Positions 8,412 through 15,723 of a stretch of DNA of 64,000 nt are shown here, one piece after another. How positions within the stretch are numbered: the stretch's first letter is position 1; each line of letters opens with the position of its first letter. Below the pieces are notes generated by a model that saw only the letters and a list, made by a program, of their open reading frames with translations, did no database searches and was not told the DNA's origin. The stretch is from NCBI RefSeq assembly GCF_010499245.1, contig NZ_JAAGOW010000005.1:744001-808000 (forward strand), in the 5' to 3' direction. The DNA is from Variovorax sp. WS11 (GTDB lineage: Bacteria > Pseudomonadota > Gammaproteobacteria > Burkholderiales > Burkholderiaceae_C). A program made the position numbers and the translations under genes.

Positions 8412-8456
8412 GGCGATTGGGTGACCCATAATAACTCGAATGGATGACCCAATCAA
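8403..8456. promoter_or_regulatory. Overlapping divergent promoters with two GntR-type operators
   Basis: Plus promoter: TTGACG (8403-8408), 18-bp spacer, CATAAT (8427-8432); the predicted start of transcription falls at the ATG of the CoA-transferase (8440). Minus promoter: TTGATT (8451-8456), 17-bp spacer, TATTAT (8428-8433). Operator 1, TGGGTGACCCA (8418-8428), is a perfect palindrome in the plus spacer. Operator 2, TGGATGACCCA (8441-8451), differs by one base and lies in the minus spacer and on the CoA-transferase start. Centres are 23 bp apart. Sites are seen; regulator binding is inferred from position. Confidence 0.72.
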
Positions 8457-9618
8457 GCCTTCCAACGCCGACACGCCAAGCCAGGGCCCGCTCGCGGGCA
8501 TCCGCGTCGTCGATTCCTCCAGCTACATGACCGGCCCGCTCGCCGCCACCATGCTGGCCGACCTCGGCGCGACCGTCGTCAAGGTCGAGCCACCGGGCGG
8601 CGATGGCTTCCGCGCCTTCGGGCACAAGGTTGCAGGCTTCAGCGCGCTCTGGTCGAACATCAACCGCGGCAAGCGCAGCATCGTGCTCGACCTCAAGTCG
8701 GCCACTGATCTGGCCACCATGAAGGCGCTGCTCGCCACCGCCGACGTGCTGGTGGAGAACTGGCGGCCCCACGTCGCGGGTTCGCTCGGCCTCGGCCAGG
8801 AGGTGCTCGAAGCCCTCAACCCCCGGCTGGTGCGCCTGTCCATCACGGGCTTTGGCGACAGCGGGCCGCTGTCGCGCACCCCGGCCTACGACTCGCTGAT
8901 CCAGGGGCACACCGGCATGGTCCACCTCCTCAGTGCGGCCGGTGCGCCCGACGTCGCGCCGTACTGGGTGGTCGACAAGGTGGTGGCCACCTTCGGCTCG
9001 CAATCGATCCTCGCGGCGCTGTACGCAAGAGAGCGCAGCGGCAAGGGCAGCCACGTCTCGCTGCCGATGCTCGACGTGATGGCGTACTTCAACTTCCCCG
9101 ACATGTTCCAGCACCGCACCTTTACCGAGGACGAGACGCCGTGGCGGCCTGCCTTCAATCCGGTGGTGCGGACCTCCGACGGCTACGTGGTCGTCGCGCC
9201 GGTCAACGGCGGGCAGATATCGCGCACGCTCAAGGCCTTGGAGCGGCCCGATATCAAGGCGCAGATGCTGGCGATCCACGATCACAGCAAGATGGTCGAC
9301 TGTCTCTACGCGCACCTCAACGAGATCATGTCCACCAAGCCGGCGGCGCATTGGCTCGCGCTGCTCGAACCCTTCGACGTGCCGATCGCGCCGGTGCGCA
9401 CGCTCGACGAACACCTCGCGGACGCGCAGGTGGAGCACAACCGCATCTACCGCGAGCTGCCATCGCCGGCCGGTCCGATGCGCGTTCCGCGCTTTCCCGC
9501 ACGCTTCGACCGCCGGCAGCTCGAGCCGGCCGGCGCCCCGCCGCTCGTCGATGCCGACGGCGCGCGCATCCGTGCCGAACTGGCCGCCCACGACACCGAA
9601 ACCGAAAGCCATCGATGA
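8440..9618 (+). CDS. Family III CoA-transferase
   Basis: A 392-residue CaiB/BaiF-type CoA-transferase. The N-terminal GIRVVDSSSYMTGPLAATMLADLG and VLVENWRPHVAGSLGLG blocks are typical, and the expected nucleophile is the Asp of SLPMLDVMAYF. The ATG at 8440 is the only early in-frame candidate and sits just at the predicted transcription start, so the message may be leaderless. The gene opens an operon whose next genes overlap or nearly abut. With the hydratase downstream and the ligase on the other strand it should supply an enoyl- or acyl-CoA. Natural acid not identifiable. Confidence 0.92.
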   Translation: MDDPIKPSNADTPSQGPLAGIRVVDSSSYMTGPLAATMLADLGATVVKVEPPGGDGFRAFGHKVAGFSALWSNINRGKRSIVLDLKSATDLATMKALLATADVLVENWRPHVAGSLGLGQEVLEALNPRLVRLSITGFGDSGPLSRTPAYDSLIQGHTGMVHLLSAAGAPDVAPYWVVDKVVATFGSQSILAALYARERSGKGSHVSLPMLDVMAYFNFPDMFQHRTFTEDETPWRPAFNPVVRTSDGYVVVAPVNGGQISRTLKALERPDIKAQMLAIHDHSKMVDCLYAHLNEIMSTKPAAHWLALLEPFDVPIAPVRTLDEHLADAQVEHNRIYRELPSPAGPMRVPRFPARFDRRQLEPAGAPPLVDADGARIRAELAAHDTETESHR

Positions 9619-10499
9619 GCAAAGACGAAACCCCGGTCGACGGGATGGTCCTGTACGAGAAGCGGGACGGCAAGGCCTATGTCACCTTCAACCGGCCCGA
9701 GAAGCGCAATGCCCTGACCTATGCAGCCTTCGACCTGCTGATGGCGTGCATCGCCGATGCGGAACAGGACGACGATGTGCGCGTGGTGATCATCACCGGC
9801 GCGGGCGGCCACTTCAGCGCCGGCCACGACTTGGCGGAAATCGGCAGCGAGTATGGCTTCGATCCCTCCGGCAAGGGCCGCAGGCCGAGCCAGCGGGCGC
9901 GGCTCGACTTCGACCGCCGCCACCTGAATCAATTCCGCGACCTGTTCTATTGCAGCAAGCCGACGATCGCTCTCGTGCGCGGCTATTGCGTGGGCGCCGG
10001 GCTCCATATCGTGGAGGCTTGCGACCTGGCCATCGCAAGCGATGCCGCGCGGATCGGCCATCCCGAGCAGAAGGCCGGGCTGGCCGGTGCCGCGTATATG
10101 ACCGCCTGGAACATCCTCGCCGCGGGGCCGAAAAAGGCGCGCGAGCTGCTGCTGATTGCGGACATGCTGAAGCCCGAGGAAGCCGTGCAGATGGGCCTGG
10201 TCAACAAGGTCGTGCCGGATGCAGAGCTCGAGCGCGCGGGCGAGGACTGGGCCGAGCGCATCGCCAAGCTCCCGCGCGACGCCATTGCCTTCGGCAAGGC
10301 GGCGACGAACCTGGCCCTCGATTCGCTCGGAATGACGAGCCAGTTCGCCCATGGCTATGTGATGCACGCACTCAGCACCAATATCCGCTATGAGGAAGAC
10401 GAATACAACTTCATGAAGAAGCGCCGCGACGAAGGTGTGCGCAGTGCGTCGCATGGACGCGAGGAACGCTACGGCGACGAAGGGCGCGAGCGGCCATGA
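9615..10499 (+). CDS. Enoyl-CoA hydratase/isomerase family protein
   Basis: A 294-residue crotonase-fold enzyme. FNRPEKRNALTYAAFD and the oxyanion-hole segment ITGAGGHFSAGHDLAEIG are visible, as is the second oxyanion loop VRGYCVGAGLHIVEACDLAIAS. The Glu pair of classical hydratases is not obvious: IGHPEQKAGLAGAAYM stands at the usual place, so the reaction could be hydration, isomerisation or C-C cleavage. The start overlaps the upstream stop by 4 bases (ATGA). It acts on CoA thioesters in the cytoplasm within this operon. Confidence 0.9.
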   Translation: MSKDETPVDGMVLYEKRDGKAYVTFNRPEKRNALTYAAFDLLMACIADAEQDDDVRVVIITGAGGHFSAGHDLAEIGSEYGFDPSGKGRRPSQRARLDFDRRHLNQFRDLFYCSKPTIALVRGYCVGAGLHIVEACDLAIASDAARIGHPEQKAGLAGAAYMTAWNILAAGPKKARELLLIADMLKPEEAVQMGLVNKVVPDAELERAGEDWAERIAKLPRDAIAFGKAATNLALDSLGMTSQFAHGYVMHALSTNIRYEEDEYNFMKKRRDEGVRSASHGREERYGDEGRERP

Positions 10500-11302
10500 G
10501 CGCACTGCACGCAGACCTGGAGGGCCTTTCGGTCGCCGTGACGGGCGGCACGAAGGGCATCGGTCGCGCGGCCGTGACGACCCTGGCCGCGAACGGTGCG
10601 CGCGTGGTGTTCCAGGGCACCGACGAAGGCGCCGGTCGCGAGATCGAGGGGCTGTGCGCGAAAGGGCGGGGCGAAGCGCACTTCGTGCGCGGCGACCTGA
10701 TGCGCTTCGAGGATGCGCAGCAGTTGGTTGCCGTGGCGCGCGAGCGCTTCGGCCGGCTCGACGTGTACCTGAGCAGCGGCGGGCCGCGCGAGCCGCGGCC
10801 CGTGCTGTTCCGCGAGATGGCGACGCCCGAGCACAGCCTTGCGCTGCTGCAAAGCCGCCTCATGCCCCGCCTGAACGGGCTGCACGCGGCCGTCCCCGTC
10901 ATGCGGGAACAGGGCAACGGCAAGATCATCCTGCTCACCACGGACGCCGCGCGCACGCCGACGCCGAGCGAGTCCATGGTGGGGGCCGCCGGCGCGGCCA
11001 TCATGTCGCTCACCCGTTCGCTGGCGAAGGAGCTCGCGCGCGACGGCATCCGCATCAACGCCGTCGCGACGACCATCACCGCCGGCACGCCGCCCTACGA
11101 CGCCTACCTGGCAGCGAAGGAGGCGATGCGGGAGGACACGCTCGTCAAGGCCTTCTCGAAGGCCCATGCGCAGGTGGGCTTTCGCATCAACACCGCACAG
11201 GACCTGGCGGACTACATCCTGTTCCTTGCCAGCCCTGCATCGGACCAGATCACGGGTTCGACCATGAGCATTAACGGCGGCCTGTCCTTCCCCTCCTACT
11301 GA
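10496..11302 (+). CDS. SDR-family protein lacking the catalytic Tyr and Lys
   Basis: A 268-residue short-chain dehydrogenase/reductase fold with an intact dinucleotide motif (VTGGTKGIG, 15-23) and the C-terminal ITGSTMSINGG. The usual YxxxK pair is replaced: SESMVGAAGAAIMSLTRSLAKE puts Met161 and Ala165 where Tyr and Lys are expected, and the NNAG loop reads SSGG. Classical oxidoreductase chemistry is therefore doubtful; it may bind cofactor or substrate without hydride transfer, or use other residues. The ATG overlaps the hydratase stop by 4 bases, and the next gene starts 2 bases after its stop, so it is co-translated with the operon. Confidence 0.88.
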   Translation: MSALHADLEGLSVAVTGGTKGIGRAAVTTLAANGARVVFQGTDEGAGREIEGLCAKGRGEAHFVRGDLMRFEDAQQLVAVARERFGRLDVYLSSGGPREPRPVLFREMATPEHSLALLQSRLMPRLNGLHAAVPVMREQGNGKIILLTTDAARTPTPSESMVGAAGAAIMSLTRSLAKELARDGIRINAVATTITAGTPPYDAYLAAKEAMREDTLVKAFSKAHAQVGFRINTAQDLADYILFLASPASDQITGSTMSINGGLSFPSY

Positions 11303-11304
11303 CG

Positions 11305-12510
11305 ATGTCCCGCGACGCGCCTGCCCCCGCCCTTCGAGGCCTGCGAGTGATCGACTTCTCCGCGATGATCGCGGGCCCGTACTGCGCCCGCTGGCTGGCG
11401 GACCTGGGCGCCGAGGTCATCAAGGTCGAGCCGCCCGAAGGCGATCACATGCGCCATCGCCCTCCGCTGCGGGAGGGCCACAGCGCCTACTTCGGCCACC
11501 TGAACAGCGGCAAGCGCTGCATCGCCCTCGACCTGAAGCAGGCGGCGGCCGTGGAGATCGCGCAAACCCTCGCAGCGGGCGCGGATATCGTGGTGGACGC
11601 ATTCCGTCCGGGCGTGATGGCGCGGCTGGGTCTGGGTGCGGCAGCGTTGCGCCTGCAGAACCCGAGGCTGATCTACTGCTCCATCTCCGGGTTCGGGCAA
11701 GACACGGCGCTGTCTCACCGTCCGGCCTACGCGCCGATCGTGCACGCCGCGAGCGGCTTCGACCACGCCCTGGGCGAGGACGCGCAGGGCCGGCCCGTCG
11801 GCTCCAACGTGCCCATGGCGGACATCCTCACGGCCATGTTCGCCGCGATGTCGATCCAGACGGCGCTGCTGCAGCGCGAGCGCACCGGCCTCGGCACCCA
11901 CATCGACGTGAACCTGATGGACAGCGTGATGAACGTGCTGCCCTACGAGCTTCAGGCGGCGCAGGCGGGTGCGGCGCAGCCGCGGCCCAGCTACAAGCCG
12001 CTTCGGGCGCTGGACGGCTACGTGCTCGTCACGCCGATCAATGCGCGCAACTTCGTCAAGCTCTGCGCGGCGCTCGGCCACCCCGAGTGGGCCGAGGATC
12101 CGCTGCTGGCGACCGACGCGGCACGCTTTCGCAACTGGTCCGAGTACATGCGCCGCATCGAGTCGTGGACGATGCAGCGCACGGCCGCCGAATGCGAGCG
12201 CATCCTGTCTGCCCAGGGCGTGCCCTGCACCCGCTACCTGCGCGTCGAGGAGGCCATGCGCGATCCGCAGTTCGCGCAGCGCGAGAGTTTCGCGCCCGTC
12301 ATCGACGGCCCGCACGAATACCTCAGCACGCGCCTGCCCTTTGGCTTCGATGGCCGCCGACCGCTGCCGGGCGCCCGGGTTGCCGCGCTGGGCGGCGACA
12401 CGGCGCAGGTGCTGCGGGAGCGGCTGCACATGAGCGACGCGGACATCGAAGCGCTGGAGCGTTCGTGCGCCATCGTCTGCCACCGAGATCCACCAAGGAG
12501 ACAACCATGA
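11305..12510 (+). CDS. Family III CoA-transferase
   Basis: A 401-residue second CoA-transferase of the same operon. GLRVIDFSAMIAGPYCARWLADLG and DAFRPGVMARLGLG are present; the nucleophile Asp is seen in HIDVNLMDSVMNVLP. It begins 2 bases after the SDR stop and overlaps the downstream Bug receptor by 4 bases. The protein is only distantly like the first CoA-transferase at 8440, so the operon probably carries two CoA-transfer steps, for example substrate activation and a later acid, or a two-subunit enzyme. Two unlike family III proteins in one operon are known to form heteromers in some anaerobic pathways. Confidence 0.92.
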   Translation: MSRDAPAPALRGLRVIDFSAMIAGPYCARWLADLGAEVIKVEPPEGDHMRHRPPLREGHSAYFGHLNSGKRCIALDLKQAAAVEIAQTLAAGADIVVDAFRPGVMARLGLGAAALRLQNPRLIYCSISGFGQDTALSHRPAYAPIVHAASGFDHALGEDAQGRPVGSNVPMADILTAMFAAMSIQTALLQRERTGLGTHIDVNLMDSVMNVLPYELQAAQAGAAQPRPSYKPLRALDGYVLVTPINARNFVKLCAALGHPEWAEDPLLATDAARFRNWSEYMRRIESWTMQRTAAECERILSAQGVPCTRYLRVEEAMRDPQFAQRESFAPVIDGPHEYLSTRLPFGFDGRRPLPGARVAALGGDTAQVLRERLHMSDADIEALERSCAIVCHRDPPRRQP

Positions 12511-13475
12511 GATTGCCCATGTCCGTTGCTGCGGCGGCCCTGTGCGCCGCCGCAGCACTGCTGTCGCCCACGGCGCACGCCCAGAACTTCCCGGATGGCC
12601 CGGTGCGCCTGATCATCCCGACCACCCCCGGATCGACCCCCGACCTTCTCGCACGGACGATCGCGCCCAAGCTGTCGGAGCGCATCGGCCGCACGGTCGT
12701 GGTCGACAACCGCGTCGGCGCCTCCGGCAACATCGGGACCGAAGCCGTCGTGCGCGCCGCGCCGAACGGCAGCACGCTGTTGATCCATGCGAGCAGTCTC
12801 GCCACGGGCGCGCCCTTGCAGAAGAGCCTGCCGTTCGACGCGAGCAAGGACCTCGCGCCAGTCACGCTCATGGGGTGGAGCCGGCTGGTGTTCGTGACGC
12901 ACCCCGGCACCGGGATGAAAACCATCGGCGACTTCCTCGCCGCCGTCCGCCAGTCGCCAGGCCGGTTGAGCTACGGCTCACCGGGCAACGGCACGCCCAA
13001 CCACCTGGCAGCGGAACTGTTCAAGGCGAAGACGCAGACGTACATCATGCACATCCCCTACCGGGGCTCGGCGCAACAGCTGACGGACATCCTGGGCGGG
13101 CAGATCGACATGGCGCCGCTCACCGCGATCGCGGCCGCACCCCACGTGCGCTCCGGCAAGCTGGTGCCGCTGGCCATCACCGGCGACAAGCGCTCACCCG
13201 TGCTTCCGGGCGTGCCATCGATGGCGGAAGGCAATGTGCAGGGCGTCGACGGCAACATCTGGTATGGCATGTTCGCGCCGAAGGGCACACCGCCGGAGCT
13301 GATTGCTCGCCTTAATCGCGAAGTCCACGAGATCCTGCGCGACGAGCAGAAAGCGCTCGGCGCGCAAGGCTTCGAGGTCGAGGTCTCGACCCCTGAGGAG
13401 TTTCACGAACGCCTGGTGCGGGACACCACACGGTGGACGGAGCTGGTGAAGATGCAGAACATCAAACCCGATTGA
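12507..13475 (+). CDS. Bug/TctC-family periplasmic solute receptor
   Basis: A 322-residue periplasmic receptor. The signal peptide ends at AHAQ (about residue 26), then NFPDGPVRLIIPTTPGSTPDLLART gives the Bug ligand loop and VVVDNRVGASGNIGTEAV the second loop. A consensus AAGGAG ribosome site lies 6 bases before the ATG, although the gene overlaps the upstream CoA-transferase by 4 bases, so periplasmic protein may be made at a higher level. Last gene of the operon; the ligand is likely the acid processed by the preceding enzymes. No membrane components nearby. Confidence 0.94.
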   Translation: MRLPMSVAAAALCAAAALLSPTAHAQNFPDGPVRLIIPTTPGSTPDLLARTIAPKLSERIGRTVVVDNRVGASGNIGTEAVVRAAPNGSTLLIHASSLATGAPLQKSLPFDASKDLAPVTLMGWSRLVFVTHPGTGMKTIGDFLAAVRQSPGRLSYGSPGNGTPNHLAAELFKAKTQTYIMHIPYRGSAQQLTDILGGQIDMAPLTAIAAAPHVRSGKLVPLAITGDKRSPVLPGVPSMAEGNVQGVDGNIWYGMFAPKGTPPELIARLNREVHEILRDEQKALGAQGFEVEVSTPEEFHERLVRDTTRWTELVKMQNIKPD

Positions 13476-13628
13476 GGAAGCGCCACAGGCCGCGGAGTCA
13501 GAGTCAAAGATTGACGGTGGGCTTGGAATAAAGCAGTCTGAGTCTTGCCTGCGTGAGGTCGTAATTCCGGGCAACCCGGTAATGCGATTAAAGTCGCACT
13601 CTCACCTCAATCTTGGAGACCTCATTCA
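13476..13628. other. Intergenic leader of the H-NS-like gene
   Basis: No gene. It holds a possible promoter TTGACG (13511-13516) with an AT-richer stretch ATAAAG about 17 bases later, and a weak 5-bp hairpin (CCGGG/CCCGG near 13567-13580). A TTGGAG ribosome site precedes the ATG at 13629. Confidence 0.35.
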
Positions 13629-14129
13629 ATGGCTCAGAGTTACAAGCAAATCCAGAAGCAAATCGAGGCACTTCAGCGCCAGGCAGACAAGATTCGCGAT
13701 CAGGAAGTCAAGGGCGTGGTCGACCGTATCAAAGTTGCCATTGCCCATTACGGGCTGACGGCAGGGCAATTGGGCCTCAACGCGAAGTCTGGTTCCGGCA
13801 ATGCGAAAGCGACGGCGAAGACGAAAAAGGCCGTGCCGGTTCGGGCTGCCAAGTACAGCGACGGTCAAGGGAACTCCTGGTCGGGAATGGGAAAGCGCCC
13901 GTTCTGGCTGCGCGACGCGCTCAACGCGGGCCGCGCGCTCGAAGAATTCGCCACCGAGTCCTTGTCGCCGAAAGCGCAGACTCCGAAGGGGCGCACAGCC
14001 AAGAAGCGCAAGGCCAAGGTTGCTTACCGGGATCAGGCGGGACACACCTGGTCGGGAATGGGACCCAAGCCACGCTGGCTCAAAGAGGCACTCGAAGCCG
14101 GGAAGACGCTCGAGGAGATGGCAGGCTGA
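13629..14129 (+). CDS. H-NS-family nucleoid protein with two C-terminal DNA-binding domains
   Basis: A 166-residue protein. Residues 1-50 form the coiled-coil oligomerisation part (QKQIEALQRQADKIRDQE), followed by an Ala/Lys-rich linker. Residues 76-109 (YSDGQGNSWSGMGKRPFWL) and 133-165 (YRDQAGHTWSGMGPKPRWL) are two copies of the H-NS DNA-binding domain, where most H-NS proteins of about 100 residues have one. A second basic linker (TAKKRKAK) joins them. H-NS proteins bind AT-rich or transferred DNA and silence it. It converges on the recombinase gene with 22 bases between them. The duplication is plain in the sequence; its effect on binding is inferred. Confidence 0.92.
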   Translation: MAQSYKQIQKQIEALQRQADKIRDQEVKGVVDRIKVAIAHYGLTAGQLGLNAKSGSGNAKATAKTKKAVPVRAAKYSDGQGNSWSGMGKRPFWLRDALNAGRALEEFATESLSPKAQTPKGRTAKKRKAKVAYRDQAGHTWSGMGPKPRWLKEALEAGKTLEEMAG

Positions 14130-14151
14130 GTCGTTGCGCAGCGCGCCCTTG

Positions 14152-15177
14152 CTAAACCACTTGCTCCGGGCCGGTCACGACCCGGCGGTACTTGGCCATC
14201 GCTTCAGGTTCGACTCCGAGCCAGCGTGAGACCTGCACGGCATCCGTACCTCTGCGCAACTGGCGAAGCGCAAAGGTATGGCGCAATCGAAATGAGCCGC
14301 CTTCGGTGCCATCGAGGCCGGCTTCCTCGAACACCTGTTTGGCCGCCTTGTACTGGGCTTCCTTGCTCCAGGGCTTGCCCGAGCGCGTCGAGGGAAAGAG
14401 ATAGTCGCCCGCAATCTCCATGTCGGCGCGCACCTGCAGCCAATGCTGCAGCAACTCGCCCGCCCAGGGTGCGATAGGCGTCTCGCGCGCCGGCAAATTG
14501 CCGTTGCCCGGAACAGCGACTTTCCAGGGGCGCTCACGCGTGCGCCCGCCTTGTGTTGTCGGTGAATGAACGGTGAGCACCCGCACATCGCCCGGCGCGA
14601 GCCCCGCACCCAACTGCAATGAAACCGCCACGCGATTGCGAAGTTGTTGCCATGTGAAGGCCTTGTGGTTGTCGCGGCGCGACCCCACCGCCGAGGGACG
14701 AGGGCGCGCGTTCGACAGGAAGGCGATCAGGTGCTTCGCTTCCGATACGGACAGGTGCTCGGGCAGCGGGTCGGCATGCTTGGCCTCGGCATATCGAACC
14801 TGCGGCTGCGCTGCGATCCAGTCGGCCGCCGCGGTATTTGCCTGGACGCCGGTCTCCGCGGCGTGATGGCGAGACACCCGGTCGATCAGCCGCAGCAGCC
14901 GCAGCGCATGACGAGGGGAGAGCGACAGGTCCGCGCTCTTCATGCCGAAGCGCGCCGCCTGGAACGCCTCCAGGTCCCGCACGTCCAGCGACGCCAGCGT
15001 CACCACCGGTGATTGGCCCAGGCACCACGCGGTGAAGCCGCCCCACATGTCCCGGTAGACCTGGATCGAGGAGCTTTGCCGCAAGGACCCGGCGGCCTGC
15101 TGGTCCGACAGCCAGCGCTCGAAGGCCTGGCGGAGGCTGTCGGTCGGAGATTCATCGAAGAGGGAAAGAGTGGACAT
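14152..15177 (-). CDS. Tyrosine recombinase/integrase-like protein with atypical active site
   Basis: A 341-residue protein. Residues 15-130 resemble a SAM-like core-binding domain and the C-terminal half the phage-integrase fold: RLRHTFALRQLRRG (297-310) gives Arg299 and His300, and Tyr330 in MAKYRRVV is the likely nucleophile. The first catalytic Arg, usually in a GLR-xxE motif, appears to be Ala (AGLAPGDV, about 194), and the first box II residue is Phe, not His. Activity may be altered. The ATG at 15177 lies 4 bases from an inverted repeat. No phage or IS genes surround it, so it looks like a lone recombinase. Confidence 0.85.
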   Translation of the reverse strand: MSTLSLFDESPTDSLRQAFERWLSDQQAAGSLRQSSSIQVYRDMWGGFTAWCLGQSPVVTLASLDVRDLEAFQAARFGMKSADLSLSPRHALRLLRLIDRVSRHHAAETGVQANTAAADWIAAQPQVRYAEAKHADPLPEHLSVSEAKHLIAFLSNARPRPSAVGSRRDNHKAFTWQQLRNRVAVSLQLGAGLAPGDVRVLTVHSPTTQGGRTRERPWKVAVPGNGNLPARETPIAPWAGELLQHWLQVRADMEIAGDYLFPSTRSGKPWSKEAQYKAAKQVFEEAGLDGTEGGSFRLRHTFALRQLRRGTDAVQVSRWLGVEPEAMAKYRRVVTGPEQVV

Positions 15178-15180
15178 CGA

Positions 15181-15295
15181 AAATACGCTAACGGCGGACG
15201 CGAGTTGTGGAGTGCGGGGTTTTGGGTTTGGTGGTTGTTTTGGAGGAGGTGTGGAATTCGTGGTTAGAGAGTAAGCGGATGCCGTTAGTGTATTT
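15181..15295. repeat. 15-bp inverted repeats around an 85-bp G/T-rich spacer
   Basis: AAATACGCTAACGGC at 15181-15195 and GCCGTTAGTGTATTT at 15281-15295 are inverted repeats matching at 14 of 15 positions. The left copy begins 4 bases upstream of the recombinase ATG. The 85 bases between are strongly G/T-rich on the plus strand, with runs GGGG, GGG and several GG. Such repeats beside a recombinase may be its recombination or operator sites. No gene lies in 15178-15432. Confidence 0.7.
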
Positions 15296-15432
15296 GTAGA
15301 TCGCTCAGTGTCCGGGCTCACGACATCTGGACGAAATAGGGCTAGAGTGGGCCGAGCTGCCGATAGCAGATCAGGGAACAGTGCTTCGGGCATGAAGCGC
15401 TGCGGCTCATTGGATCCAACCGGAGCAAGCGC

Positions 15433-15714
15433 ATGACCGGTTCATCTCCCGCCTCTCGCCGCGACCAGCTGGAATATCTTGGCTTCGCCATTTCGATCGA
15501 AGTGACGCGCAAGAATGAGGTGCTCGCGCTTCGAGCGGACATCCACGAAGATCGGGATTTCAAGGGGCGCGTCGCCTTGACCGGGCCGCTCTCCGACGAA
15601 GGTGCGCTGCTCAAGAAGCTGCTCGACAAAGCCAGGCACTTCGTCGACGTGGCGATCGCCAGAGAGGAAGACGCTGACCATTCTGCCGGGTCGTTCGGTG
15701 CCACGAGACCCTGA
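15433..15714 (+). CDS. Small protein of unknown function
   Basis: A 93-residue soluble protein, not recognised. It has a CGGAGC ribosome site and ends 9 bases before the glucoamylase-like gene, so the two are probably co-transcribed. Its centre is mixed alpha/beta with many charged residues (EVTRKNEVLALRADIHEDRDFKG), without signal peptide, membrane segment or Cys. The lysine-rich helix LLKKLLDKARHFVDVA is the only clear element. No function is proposed. Confidence 0.65.
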   Translation: MTGSSPASRRDQLEYLGFAISIEVTRKNEVLALRADIHEDRDFKGRVALTGPLSDEGALLKKLLDKARHFVDVAIAREEDADHSAGSFGATRP

Positions 15715-15723
15715 AGAACAACG

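Noticed and set aside
5920..9612. A single minus-strand open frame of 1230 codons spanning the acyl-CoA synthetase and beyond
   Set aside because: Only the part from 7623 downward has protein motifs; the rest is the antisense of the CoA-transferase and GntR genes in GC-rich DNA with few stop codons.
13563..13582. Hairpin before the H-NS-like gene
   Set aside because: The stem is only 5 bp with a 3-base loop and no T-run; too weak to call a terminator or riboswitch.
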